Assembly (NCBI GenBank): GCA_963808775.1
Contig: CAWEGR010000005.1
Location: 496,001-560,000, forward strand
Length of the DNA: 64,000 nt
Source of the DNA: JACVRW01 sp963808775
GTDB lineage: Bacteria > Actinomycetota > Thermoleophilia > Solirubrobacterales > Thermoleophilaceae
Reading direction: 5' to 3'
Below the pieces are notes generated by a model. It had not been told where the DNA came from and searched no databases. It was given only the letters and a program-made list of their open reading frames with translations. A program made the translations under genes and the position numbers. Shown piece after piece: positions 30,247 to 39,900 of the stretch; within the stretch, counting starts at the first letter, position 1, and each line of letters begins with the position of its first letter.

Positions 30247-31350
30247 CGCTCGCCGCTCACCAGGCAGGCATCGTTGACCCCGAGCGGCTCGTTCCAGTGG
30301 TCCTCGAAGCGGAAGCCGGCCTCGTCGTAGGTCACGCTCTCACCGGGGTGCCCGACCCGGAACGAGCCGACACCCACGTCCGCGTCGATCACGAGGCGCT
30401 TGACGTCCGGCGCGGCGTCGCGCTCGTCGACGAAGTCCACGTCCACGCCGTCGCTGCGGCGGTCGAAGAAGAGGACCTCGCCGGCTCCGACATCCGCGCG
30501 GGTCGCCACGCAGACGTCCTCGGGCACGAACACCATGGCCTCGCCGACGCCCGAGGTCGACCTCGAGCGCGGTGTCGCCGGCGGGCAGCTCGGTGTCGCG
30601 CAGGTCGATCACCATCCGCCCCATGCCGAGCTCGTATCGGTCCTGGAGGTCGAGCACGGACGCCGGGCGGTAGTCGCGTTCGCCGACGCCGCCGTCGAGG
30701 TCGATCCCGGCCGCCGACACGACGCCCGCCGACAGGGCGAGCGCGATCGCGGGCAGGATCAGCCAGCGGACCGGCTTCAGGAAGGCACCGGCGAGTACAG
30801 CGATACCGGCGCCGATGACGAGGCCGGCCACCACGGCCTCGCCGCCGGCCGCGGCCGCCCATGCGCCCGCGACGGCGAGCAGGAAGCAACCGATGAGCAC
30901 CCCGACGCCGAGCGCCGCGCGCTTTGCGATCTCGCGGGGCTCGCCGCTCGGGCCGTCCCCGGAGACAAGCCACCAGACAAGGACGCCTGCGGCGACCAGA
31001 AATGCGAGGGGGACGACAACGCCTGCCACGAGAAACCCGCCCCCGACAAGAAAGGGCCAGCTGACGAGCAGCAGCACCACCACCCCCGCGATCACGAGCC
31101 CGCGGTTGCGGCCCTCGGTGGAGATCGGCGCGGCGTTGTCGCCGCTCGGCACGAGCAGCAGGGCCGCGATGTACAGCAGCACGCCCACGCCCGCGACGAG
31201 CGTCAGGACGATCGCGCCGATGCGGAAGAAGACGGGGTCGACCTCGAAGTAGCGGCCAAGACCGCCGCACACGCCGCCGATCAGCTTGTCGTCGGTCGAG
31301 CGCACCAGGCGGCGCGGGGGAGGGGTTCCGGTCGGGTCTGTCTCGTTCAT
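30243..31350 (-). CDS. PspC domain protein with LiaF-like C-terminal domain, single-base frameshift
   Basis: The N-terminal PspC domain (TDDKLIGGVCGGLGRYFEVDP) is followed by at least four transmembrane pairs. A C-terminal adhesin-like beta domain of the LiaF/DUF2154 type runs to 30243 (MVFVPEDVCVATRADVGAG and later SVTYDEAGFRFEDHWNEPLG). The frame changes at 30550-30552, where the coding strand has GGG. With GG it joins DTALEVDLGVGEAMVFVPED smoothly. LiaF-type proteins repress their cognate kinase until the envelope is damaged, so this is the likely negative partner of the coupled kinase. It starts the four-gene operon; ssrA lies divergent 94 bases away. Confidence 0.85.
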
Positions 31351-31443
31351 GTGCTCAGAGTGCCGCCCGGAGAGCGGCTCTCCAATTGGGAATCATCCCT
31401 AAGGGAGACCCCTCGCCCGCCGCTAGACTCATAGGAGCGACAA

Positions 31444-31811
31444 GGGGGCGAACCAGCTTCGACGTGGGGCTGATCCGTCTCGGTGTGGCGAGTCGAGGAC
31501 CCGGGTTGGCCTCGTAAAAAAATCCCGGAAAACCATAACTGCGGACTCCGATCACGAGTTCGCCCTCGCCGCTTAAGTAGGTGAGGGAGTCGCCCCGGGC
31601 AGCCCGCGGCCCGGATCAGCGGCTTCAGATAGCGGGATCACCCGGTCGGCCGGACCTCCAGCCGCCCAGGGACACCTTAGGAGGTATGGCGCCGGGGACG
31701 TGCCCCGCGGATTGACCGAGCCGGTTGCCGAGATCAGACTCCGACGGGAACGCTCGTAGCAAGCACCGAGGTGGTGTTCCGCGGACGCCGGGGCAGTGCC
31801 GGCCGCCTCCA
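31444..31811 (+). ncRNA. ssrA: Transfer-messenger RNA (tmRNA)
   Basis: This one-piece tmRNA rescues stalled ribosomes with SmpB. The 5' end GGGGGCGAACCAGCTTCGAC has the conserved tmRNA start. A 7-bp acceptor forms between 31444-31450 and 31804-31810 with one G-U pair, followed by discriminator A31811. CCA is not encoded (CCT follows). The tag open reading frame is at 31541-31576. The T stem (31787-31791 with 31799-31803) is perfect, but its 7-base loop reads GGCAGTG in place of the usual TTC-type loop. A TAGACT at 31424 could be the -10 box. The 368-nt length is normal. Confidence 0.93.
31541..31576 (+). other. tmRNA tag-peptide reading frame
   Basis: The codons GCG GAC TCC GAT CAC GAG TTC GCC CTC GCC GCT TAA encode ADSDHEFALAA. 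The ALAA end is the ClpXP/ClpAP degradation signal common to bacterial tags, and the A-D start with an acidic middle suits the actinobacterial pattern. The preceding A-rich stretch is where SmpB sets the resume codon. Confidence 0.93.
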
Positions 31812-31830
31812 CCTACATGTCGCTCAGTTG

Positions 31831-31847
31831 ACCGGGTATATCCCGGT
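31831..31847 (+). terminator. Hairpin downstream of ssrA
   Basis: ACCGGG and CCCGGT form a 6-bp stem with a TATAT loop 20 bases after the tmRNA 3' end. It is the only clear hairpin there and probably ends the primary tmRNA transcript. No T-run follows. Confidence 0.5.
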
Positions 31848-31911
31848 TCGAGCAAGTGCGACTTTTAGTAGCGCGGGAGATGCGCATTGCTTGACCGATC
31901 GCGCTGCGACT

Positions 31912-32517
31912 TCAGCCGAGGATCTGCCGCTTCTGCTCGGCGAACTCCTCATCGGTGAGCACGCCCTGGTCGCGCAGCTTCGCGAGCCGCTCGAGCTGAT
32001 CGAGGCGGTCATCGACCGCTTCGTCGTCTGACGGCTCGTCAGCAGGCGGCGCCGCGGGCCCCGCGTCGGGCGGAAGCAGGCCGAGCATTCGCAGCTTCGC
32101 CTTCTGCTCCTCCGAGAGCTGCGAGAGATCGCCGCCGGAGAGATTGATGACCTGCGCCCCCGGGATCCCGCCCCCGGCCGGCGCCTCGCCGCGCATGGCC
32201 GCGGCGAGCTGCTCCGCGCTCGCGGCGGCTCGCTCGCCGGAGTGCTCAACCTCATCCCACTCGACCTTGACGTTCTGAGGGTCCGCCCGGTCGACCGTCA
32301 CCGGGAGCATCATTCCGGCACGCGGCCAGCGCTTGTTGTGAACGAGGCCGTCGAACTTCACGGCCGTCGCCGGAACGCCCTCCGCCTGCACCACGATCTG
32401 CATCGTGCACGACTGATACACGCCTCGGCCGTGGTATCCGGTGGCGGAGACCACCTGTGCGCTCCCGCGCACGGGGTCCTTCATCCCTCCTCCGAAGATG
32501 CCGTCCAGGAGGCCCAT
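31912..32517 (-). CDS. SHOCT-domain protein of unknown function
   Basis: This 201-aa soluble protein begins MGLLDGIFGGGMKDPV. The middle forms a beta-rich region (RGSAQVVSATGYHG, then MQIVVQAEGVPATAVKFDG) resembling uncharacterised actinobacterial proteins. The last 35 residues are a SHOCT motif (DDRLDQLERLAKLRDQGVLTDEEFAEQKRQILG), a short oligomerisation or binding helix pair. A Pro/Ala/Asp linker separates the two. The function is unknown. It lies 12 bases downstream of the exonuclease gene on the same strand and is probably cotranscribed. The stop is 100 bases past the 3' end of ssrA, convergent to it. Confidence 0.75.
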   Translation of the reverse strand: MGLLDGIFGGGMKDPVRGSAQVVSATGYHGRGVYQSCTMQIVVQAEGVPATAVKFDGLVHNKRWPRAGMMLPVTVDRADPQNVKVEWDEVEHSGERAAASAEQLAAAMRGEAPAGGGIPGAQVINLSGGDLSQLSEEQKAKLRMLGLLPPDAGPAAPPADEPSDDEAVDDRLDQLERLAKLRDQGVLTDEEFAEQKRQILG

Positions 32518-32528
32518 CGCCGACGACT

Positions 32529-33386
32529 CTAGTCGCCCGCGAGGCGCGCCGCCAGCCGCTCCATTCCTCGCTCGCGCGCGGCCGCCGCCGCGCCCTCGCG
32601 GTCGAGCTCGCGGTCCTTCGGCAGCTTCACGTCGACGTCGCGAAGCGTCGCGATCTCCTTGAAGCGGAGGAGCTCGTCGCGCTGCTCGGTCAGCGCGGTG
32701 CGCACCCGCGGCTTCGTCTCGCGCAGCGCGCCGTCGAGCGCGGCCTCGAGCGAGCCGTGCCGGCGCAGCAGGTCGGCCGCGCCCTTCTCGCCGATCCCCT
32801 TCGCCCCCGGAATGCCGTCGGAGGGATCGCCGCGCAGCGCGATGAAGTCGGGCACGAGCTCGGGGGGCACGCCGTAGCGCTCGCGCACCTCCTTCGGGCC
32901 CAGCACCTCGGCGCCGCCCTTCGCGCCGGTCTTGACGTAGAGGATCGTCACGGAGTCGGTGGCGCACTGGTACATGTCGCGGTCGCCCGTCATCACGAGC
33001 GCGCTGCCACCCGCCTCCGCCTCGCGCGAGGCATACGAGCCGAGCAGGTCGTCCGCCTCGAGGTTCTCGCTGATCGCGACCGTCCAGCCGAAGGCCTCGA
33101 AGAAGGCGGGCGAGTCGGCGAACTGCGGCTGCAGCAGGTCGGGCACCTCGGGGCGCTCCGCGTGGTAGCCGTCGAAGAGCTCGACGCGGTAATCGGCGGC
33201 GTCCGGGCCGAAGCAGAGCACCACGGCGCGAGGCGAGTGCTCCTCGACCTCGCGCAGGATCAGGTTCGCGGTGCCGAGCAGCGCGTTCACCGACTGGCCG
33301 TCGCTGCCCTTGATCGTGTCCGGGAGCGCGTAGAAGGCGCGGAACAGCATCGAGGGAGCGTCGACCACGAGCAGGGGTGCGGGCAT
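32529..33386 (-). CDS. 5'-3' exonuclease (PolA N-terminal-type flap nuclease)
   Basis: This 285-aa nuclease is the stand-alone equivalent of the DNA polymerase I N-terminal domain. Metal-binding acidic residues lie in LLVVDAPSMLFRAFYALP, NLEADDLLGSYA, MTGDRDMYQC and the helix-three-turn-helix DPSDGIPGAKGIGEKGAADLL. It would remove RNA primers or 5' flaps during replication and repair. The ATG at 33386 gives the standard N-terminus. No polymerase domain follows. The uracil-DNA glycosylase gene diverges from it, making a small repair pair. Confidence 0.92.
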   Translation of the reverse strand: MPAPLLVVDAPSMLFRAFYALPDTIKGSDGQSVNALLGTANLILREVEEHSPRAVVLCFGPDAADYRVELFDGYHAERPEVPDLLQPQFADSPAFFEAFGWTVAISENLEADDLLGSYASREAEAGGSALVMTGDRDMYQCATDSVTILYVKTGAKGGAEVLGPKEVRERYGVPPELVPDFIALRGDPSDGIPGAKGIGEKGAADLLRRHGSLEAALDGALRETKPRVRTALTEQRDELLRFKEIATLRDVDVKLPKDRELDREGAAAAARERGMERLAARLAGD

Positions 33387-33458
33387 GGATCCGCAAGCTA
33401 GATGATCTCCGCGGCCAGTGAGAGGATCGCCGCCCTGAGCACCGGGTAGCCGTGAGGC

Positions 33459-34113
33459 GTGCCGGAGCCGAACGACGCCACACCGTTTCTGCCTGAGCGC
33501 CGCGGGCTGAGCGCGCTGCGCGAGGCGGCGGACGGCTGCCGCGGATGCCATCTCTGGCGCCCTGCCACCCAGACGGTCTTCGGCGAGGGCCGCAAGCGCT
33601 CGCGGATCATGCTCGTGGGCGAGCAGCCGGGTGACCGGGAGGACCTGGCGGGAAGCCGTTCGTGGGTCCCGCCGGCCGTGAGCTCGACCGGGCGCTCGAG
33701 AAGCCGCCGGCATCTCCCGCGGGGACGCGTACGTCACCAACGTCGTCAAGCACTTCAAGTTCGAGGAGCGCGGCGGGCGGCGCATCCATCAGACACCGAA
33801 GCGCTTCGAGATCGAGGCCTGCCGTCCGTGGCTCGAGGAGGAGCTCCGCCAGGTTCGGCCCGAGGCGCTCGTGCTGCTCGGGGCGACGGCCGCCAAGGCC
33901 CTGCTCGGCGCCTTCGTTCCGCCTGACGCGGCATCGCGGGGAGCTGCTCGACTCGGAGCTCGCCGCCCTCGTCACGGCGACGATCCACCCGTCCGCGATC
34001 CTGCGCGGGCCGAAGGAGGAGCGCGAGCGGGCGCGCGAGGGCCTCGCGGCGGATCTGCGGGTGGTCGCCGGCGCGCTCGCCGACCGCGTAACCGCGTCTT
34101 GCCGCCGGCGTAG
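33459..34113 (+). CDS. Type-4 uracil-DNA glycosylase family protein, broken by three apparent indels
   Basis: The N-terminal part reads CRGCHLWRPATQTVFGEG and IMLVGEQPGDREDLAG, the Fe-S cysteine pair and catalytic loop of [4Fe-4S] uracil-DNA glycosylases. The remainder appears in other frames: KPFVGPAGRELDRALEK, then GDAYVTNVVKHFKFEERG with EACRPWLEEEL (further Cys) and LLGATAAKALLGA, then RGELLDSELAALVTATIHPS. Indels are needed near 33651-33655, 33701-33710 and 33908-33921. All segments are well conserved, so either sequence errors or a very recent pseudogene explains this. The end is uncertain; stops at 34089 and 34111 exist in two frames. It would excise uracil from deaminated DNA. Confidence 0.75.
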
Positions 34114-34148
34114 CTTGTTGACCGATGGTCAACAAGACGGAGGACATC

Positions 34149-34823
34149 ATGGCCGACGCTCCCCGCCGCAAGCACTTCCTGCTCGCCCGCCACGAGGCGC
34201 GCGTGCTCGACTGCATCGCGCGCCGGCTGCCGGCGCGCGTCATGCCCGATCACCTGACGGCGCTCGGGGTCCTCGCCGCGTTCGGCATCGCGGGCGCCTA
34301 CGTGCTCTCGAACGGCGACAAGGCGTGGCTCTGGGCCGCCAGCGCGCTGCTCGTGGTCCACTGGCTCGGCGACTCGCTCGACGGGACGCTCGCCCGGTTC
34401 AGGCGGATCGAGCGGCCGAAGTACGGCTACTACCTCGACCACCTCGTCGACGCCCTCGCCACCGCCGTGATCGGCCTCGGTCTCGGCCTCTCGCCCTACA
34501 TGCTGCTCTCGGTCGGGCTCGTGATCGTGATCGCGTACCTGATCCTGTCGATCAACACCTATCTCGAGACGCACGCGTTCGGGGTGTTCGAGCTCGGCTA
34601 CGGCGGCGTCGGCCCCACCGAGGTGCGGCTCGTGCTCGTCGCGCTCAACACGGCGATCGCGCTCGGCCTGGGGCTCGGCTTCTCGGTCGGCGAGCTCGGC
34701 CTCACCGTGCTCGACCTGATCGGGCTCGCGATCGCCGGCACGATGATCGTGGCGCTCGTGGCGCGCGCGGCCCGCAACCTTCGCCGGCTGGCGGAGCTCG
34801 AGCCCGCGGGACGCGGCGGCTAG
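34149..34823 (+). CDS. CDP-alcohol phosphatidyltransferase family membrane enzyme
   Basis: This integral membrane enzyme of about 224 aa transfers a phosphatidyl or similar group from a CDP-linked donor to an alcohol. The catalytic signature is complete: GDSLDGTLARFRRIERPKYGYYLDHLVD contains D-x2-D-G-x2-A-R-x8-G-x3-D-x3-D. About five to six helices surround it. GGAGG six bases before the ATG at 34149 decides that start over the ATG at 34125. The acceptor alcohol (glycerol phosphate, inositol phosphate or other) cannot be read from the motif. Confidence 0.87.
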   Translation: MADAPRRKHFLLARHEARVLDCIARRLPARVMPDHLTALGVLAAFGIAGAYVLSNGDKAWLWAASALLVVHWLGDSLDGTLARFRRIERPKYGYYLDHLVDALATAVIGLGLGLSPYMLLSVGLVIVIAYLILSINTYLETHAFGVFELGYGGVGPTEVRLVLVALNTAIALGLGLGFSVGELGLTVLDLIGLAIAGTMIVALVARAARNLRRLAELEPAGRGG

Positions 34824-34892
34824 GAGGCCCCGCGCCGGGTTTTCTCGGACATTTCCACGGCGGCAACGTATCCCGCGCCGGCCACGCCCGGA

Positions 34893-34914
34893 AGCGGCGC
34901 TCGCGCGCGCCGCT
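34893..34914. terminator. Hairpin between convergent genes
   Basis: AGCGGCG and CGCCGCT form a perfect 7-bp stem with an 8-base loop, midway between the CDP-alcohol transferase stop and the convergent FadR-type regulator stop. It could terminate transcription from both sides. Confidence 0.45.
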
Positions 34915-34933
34915 GGACTTCACACAATGCGGC

Positions 34934-35728
34934 TCAGGAGGCGCGCTCGTGGAGGGACCGGGAGCGGTCCGCCACGGGCTGCAGGAAGTCCGGGAGCGGC
35001 CGCACGAGGCCGCGGCCCGTCTCGCGCTCCCAGATCTGCTCGAGCTGGGCGAGGTGCTCGTCCATCACCTCGTCGATCAGGACGAAGTCCGCCGAGCGGA
35101 TCGCCGCGAGCGTGCGCTCGTGGATCGAGATCACCCAGTCGGGGACGAGCGGGGCGTGGACAGCCATGTCGCGCGCGATCTCGAGCTGGCGCAGCACGCC
35201 GCGCATGAGCTGCACGACGGTCGAGTTGCGCGTGGCGCGCGCCATCGCGAGATGGAACTTGAGGTCGAGCTGGAGGAAGAGGTCCTCGTTCTCGAGGAAG
35301 TCGTCGGCCGCCGCCAGCTCGCGCTTGCGCTCGATCAGCGCCTTCATGGCGGCGAAGTCGTCCTCGGTCGCGTGCACCGCGGCGAGCTGGGCCACGCGCG
35401 GCTCGAGCAGCCGCCGCGCCTCGAGCACTCCCGCCACCTCGCTCACGCGGATCGCCTGGCGCGAGCGCAGCAGCTCGCGCGGCACGAGCTCCGAGCGCAC
35501 GAAGATCCCGCCCGACTGACCGCGCCGGACCTCGAGCACGCCCGCCTCGGCGAGCGTCTTCACGGCCTCGCGCAGAGTCGGCCGGCTGATGCGCATCTGC
35601 GCGGCCAGGTCGCGCTCGGAGGGCAGGCGGTCGCCCACGTGCAGGTCGCCGGACTTGATCCGCTCGGCGATCTGCTCGACGGCCTCCTCGAAGGTGCGCC
35701 GGGATGAGACGGGCTCGAAGGAGGTCAT
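34934..35728 (-). CDS. FadR-subfamily GntR transcriptional regulator
   Basis: This regulator of about 264 aa has an N-terminal winged helix (EEAVEQIAERIKSGDLHVGDRLPSERDLAAQMRISRPTLREAVKTLAEAGVLEVRRG) and an all-helical FCD ligand domain with metal-binding candidates in FHLAMARATRNSTVV. FadR-type regulators answer to organic acids or acyl-CoA. It lies 25 bases downstream of the leucine dehydrogenase gene on the same strand, so it probably controls that gene and the divergent 2-oxoacid oxidoreductase. The ATG at 35728 avoids overlap; an ATG at 35764 is the alternative. Confidence 0.9.
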   Translation of the reverse strand: MTSFEPVSSRRTFEEAVEQIAERIKSGDLHVGDRLPSERDLAAQMRISRPTLREAVKTLAEAGVLEVRRGQSGGIFVRSELVPRELLRSRQAIRVSEVAGVLEARRLLEPRVAQLAAVHATEDDFAAMKALIERKRELAAADDFLENEDLFLQLDLKFHLAMARATRNSTVVQLMRGVLRQLEIARDMAVHAPLVPDWVISIHERTLAAIRSADFVLIDEVMDEHLAQLEQIWERETGRGLVRPLPDFLQPVADRSRSLHERAS

Positions 35729-35753
35729 TGGGCTGACCGAAGGATAGGTGGGC

Positions 35754-36842
35754 TCAGCGAGCATCGAGCTTCGCGGTCTCCACGCGCTCGAGCGCCTGGC
35801 GCTCCGCGACGGCGAGCGGGGTGGTGTCCTCGGAGTCGGCGGTCTCGATCGCGAGCTCGAGGCGCTCCATCGCGCGCCCGATCAGCTCGTCCTCGCGCGG
35901 GCCGCGCTCGCCGTACCACTCGGTGGACACGTGGATCAGCCCGCCGCAGTTCGCGAGGAAGTCGGGCACGTAGAGGATGCCGCGCTCGGCGAGCACGTCC
36001 GCGACACGCCTGCTCGTGAGCGGGTTGTTCGCCGCCCCCGCCACGACCGCGCAGTCGATCGAGCGCGCAAGCGCCTCGTCGATCGAACCGCCTCCCGCGC
36101 AGGGCGCGAGCACATCCAGCTCGGCGCCGAGGACCGCCTCGGCCGTCGGCGCGATCGCGACTCCGTGCTCGCTCGCGCAGCGCACGCAGCGCTGGGGGTC
36201 GAGGTCGCAACCGGTGACCTGCGCGCCGTTCTCCGCGAGCCGCGCGGCGAGCGCGTAGCCGACCTTGCCGAGCCCGATCACGCCCACTCGCCGGCCGTCG
36301 AGCTCGTCCGAGCCCGTGGCGGCAGCAAGGCCGAGCCGCAGGGCCTGGAAAACCGTCTCCGCGGTCACGGGGGAGGGGTCGCCTCCGCCGCCCTCGCCCA
36401 CCGAGCGGCCGACCACGTAGGGGGTGAAGTGCGCCATGAAGTCCATGTCGGCGGTGGTCGTGCCGATGTCCTCGGCCGTCACGTACGCGCCGCCGAGCGA
36501 GTCGACCACCCGCGCCGCGCCCTCGAGGCGCGCCTCGCGCAGCTCGTCGCGGCCGTCGTCGATCATGACCGCCTTGCCGCCGCCGAGGTCGAGGCCGGCG
36601 GCGGACGCCTTCAGGGTCATCGTCCGCGCAAGCCCCATCACGTCGACGAGTGCTTCTTCGAGGCCACCCGGGTATGGCTTCACCCGCATGCCGCCGAGCG
36701 ACGGCCCGAGCACGGTCGAGTGCACGGCCACGATGAAGCGCAGCCCGCTCTCCGGGTCCTGGCGGATGACGATCTGCTCGTGGTCGTCGTCGGGCCAGAG
36801 GCCGATGTTCGGGTCAGGCGCGCGCCGGGTAGCAATGGTCAT
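35754..36842 (-). CDS. Leucine/valine/phenylalanine dehydrogenase family protein
   Basis: This 362-aa cytosolic NAD-dependent amino-acid dehydrogenase belongs to the Glu/Leu/Phe/Val family and interconverts branched-chain or aromatic amino acids and 2-oxo acids with release of ammonia. The catalytic Lys region is ASAAGLDLGGGKAVMIDD, the substrate region LGPSLGGMRVKPYPGG, and the Rossmann dinucleotide site GVIGLGKVGYALAARLAENG. The N-terminus is chosen at MTIATRRAPDPN (36842). Its 2-oxo-acid product is a substrate for the enzyme encoded divergently, which gives a coherent catabolic step. Substrate preference is not readable. Confidence 0.9.
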   Translation of the reverse strand: MTIATRRAPDPNIGLWPDDDHEQIVIRQDPESGLRFIVAVHSTVLGPSLGGMRVKPYPGGLEEALVDVMGLARTMTLKASAAGLDLGGGKAVMIDDGRDELREARLEGAARVVDSLGGAYVTAEDIGTTTADMDFMAHFTPYVVGRSVGEGGGGDPSPVTAETVFQALRLGLAAATGSDELDGRRVGVIGLGKVGYALAARLAENGAQVTGCDLDPQRCVRCASEHGVAIAPTAEAVLGAELDVLAPCAGGGSIDEALARSIDCAVVAGAANNPLTSRRVADVLAERGILYVPDFLANCGGLIHVSTEWYGERGPREDELIGRAMERLELAIETADSEDTTPLAVAERQALERVETAKLDAR

Positions 36843-36960
36843 GTATCTTGACCTTATACCCGGCACCAGATTCCATCAACCGGCGCCGGAATTGCGATCC
36901 GTGTACCACCGATGGTAAGGTGATTTTCCCAATGGCGTTCGACGAGGGTGGAGGAGCCCC

Positions 36961-39900
36961 ATGACGACCGCGTTGCGCCGCGGAAACAGGGCGAGCGCCC
37001 GCGACGGGCGTTTCAGGAGGCCCGCAGGCGCGGAGGCGCGCCGGCCGGGCATGCGTCCTGAGGTATCGCTCGAGGACAAGTATCTGCTCGAGGACGGACG
37101 CATCCTGCTGACGGGCGTCCAGGGCCTCGTCCGGCTGCCGCTCGACCAGCACCGCGCCGACAGGGCGCGCGGCCTCACGACCGCCACGATGATCTCGGGC
37201 TACCAGGGCTCGCCGCTCGGAGGCCTCGACCAGGAGCTGTCGCGCAACCGCGAGCTCGCCGAGGCCCACCACGTGAAGCACGTACCGGGCCTGAACGAGG
37301 AGCTCGGCGCCACCTCGGCCTGGGGCAGCCAGCTCGCCTCGGCCCTCCCCGGCGCCCGCTACGACGGCGTGATCGGGATGTGGTACGGCAAGGCGCCCGG
37401 CCTCGACCGCGCGGCCGACTCGCTCCGCCACGGCAACTTCGTAGGCGTGTCGCGCACGGGCGGCGGGCTCGCCGTGGTGGGCGACGACCCGAGCTGCAAG
37501 TCCTCCACGATCCCGAGCGCATCCGAGCCGATGCTCGCGAGCATGCACATGCCGGTGTTCTTCCCGGGCAGCGTGCAGGAGGTGCTCGACCTCGGCCTGC
37601 ACGCGGTCGCGTGCTCGCGCGCATCCGGCCTCTGGGTCGGGTTCAAGATCGTCACGAGCGTCGCCGACGCCGTCAGCACCGCGAACGTGGCCCCCGGCCG
37701 CGTCGACCCGTCGCTGCCGGTCGTCGAGTGGAACGGCAGCCCGTACGAGCACGTGCCGTCCGGCCACCTGCTCGCTCCCGTCTCCCTCGAGATGGAGCGC
37801 ACGCTGCTCGGCCCGCGCACGGAGCTCGCGCTCGCGTACGCGCGCGAGAACGGCGTCAACCGCATCGAGGGCGTGCGCGACGCCTGGCTCGGCGTCGTCG
37901 CCCCGGGCAAGGCCTACTACGACCTGATGCACGCGCTGCGCTCGCTCGGCCTCGAGGGCCCGGCGCTCGAGCGTGCCGGCATCCGCGTGCTCAAGCTCGG
38001 CATGGTCTCGCCGCTCGAGCCGGAGATCGCCCGCGAGTTCGCCCGCGGCCTCGACGAGATCGTGGTGGCGGAGGAGAAGGGCCCGTTCGTCGAGACGCTG
38101 CTGAAGGAGATCCTCTACGGCATGCCCGCGGCGCCGCGGGTGCTCGGCAAGCGCGACGACCGCGGCGAGCTGCTGCTGCCGGCGGAGCTCGACCTCGACG
38201 CCGACCTGATCGCGCGCGCGATCGCCGCCCGGCTCGCGGCCCGCGAGATCGGGATCGACTCCGTGACCGCGCGGATCCGCAAGCTCGACGAGATCGCGGA
38301 TCCCGGGCGCCTGACCCGGCCGACCGGGGCGCTGCCGATGGCGACCGCGCGCACGCCCTTCTTCTGCTCGGGCTGCCCGCACAACTCGTCGATCAAGGCG
38401 CCCGAGGGCACGCTCGTGGGCGGCGGCATCGGCTGCCACACGATGGTCCTGCTGAACCCGGAGGGCAAGGGCGAGATCACCGGCATCACGCAGATGGGCG
38501 GCGAGGGCGCGCAGTGGATCGGCATGGCGCCGTTCACGGACGACCGCCACCTCGTCCAGAACCTCGGCGACGGCACCTTCCACCACTCGGGCTCGCTCGC
38601 CGTGCGCGCCGCGGTCGCCGCCGGCGTGAACATCACCTACAAGCTGCTCTACAACGAGCACGTGGCCATGACGGGTGGCCAGGCGATCGAGGGGCAGCTG
38701 AACGTCCCCGACCTCACCCGCTGGCTCGAGCTCGAGGGCGTGCGCCGCATCATCGTCACGACCGAGGACACGAAGCGCTACCGGGGCGTCGCGCTCGCGA
38801 GCATCGCCGAGGTGCGCGACCGCAAGGAGCTGCTCGACTCCCAGCAGGAGCTCTCCGAGATCGACGGCGTGACCGTGCTGATCCACGACCAGGAGTGCGC
38901 CGCCGAGCTGCGCCGCAAGCGCAAGCGCGGCAAGGCCGTCGAGCCGGCGGAGCGCGTCTGGATCAACGAGCGCGTCTGCGAGGGCTGCGGCGACTGCGGC
39001 AAGAAGTCGAGCTGCCTGTCGGTCGTGCCGGTCGACACGGAGTTCGGGCGCAAGACCGAGATCCACCAGGCCTCCTGCAACAAGGACCTGTCCTGCCTCG
39101 AGGGCGACTGCCCGTCCTTCGTCACGGTGATCCCGGGCGACAAGGCGAAGCACGTCACTCCCGAGCTGAAGGTCGAGCTGCCCGAGCCGCGCCCGCTCGT
39201 CTCGTCCGACGACTTCGGCGTCCGCATGATGGGGATCGGCGGCACCGGCGTCGTGACCGTCAACCAGGTGCTCGGCATGGCCGCGCTGATGGACGGGCTG
39301 CACGTATCCGGGCTCGATCAGACCGGCCTGTCGCAGAAGGGCGGTCCCGTGATCTCGGACCTCCGCATCACGAGCGAGCCACGCGCCTCGGCGGCGAAGA
39401 TGCCCGCCGGCTCGGTCGACCTCTACCTCGGCTTCGACCTGCTCGGGGCCGCGAGCGAGAAGAACCTCAGCTGCGCGGACTCGGAGCGCACCGCGGCCGT
39501 CGTCTCGACCACGGCGGTGCCGACCGGGCGCATGGTGGTGGACCCCGGCGAGCACTTCCCGGAGCTCGCCCTCCAGCTCGACCGCATCGAGGCCGCCACC
39601 CGCCGCGAGCGCAACACCTACCTCGATGCCGGGCGCCTGTCGGAGCACCTGTTCGGCGACCACATGATGACCAACACGCTCGCGCTCGGCGCGGCCTTCC
39701 AGCGCGGGCTGCTCCCGGTGAGCTCCGAGTCGCTCGAGGCGGCGATCCGGCTGAACGGCGCCGCGGTCGAGAAGAACCTCGCGGCCTTCGCATGGGGCCG
39801 AGCGGTGGTTGCCGCCCCCGACGCGGTGGAGCAGACCACCCGCGCGCCCGCGCCGGTCGAGGCTCGCGAGCTGACGGAGGCCGAGCGCGAGCTCGTGACG

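Noticed and set aside
31831..31860. tRNA-like T-arm (GGTTCGAG) after ssrA
   Set aside because: No acceptor, D or anticodon stem can be drawn around it; it is part of a short hairpin.
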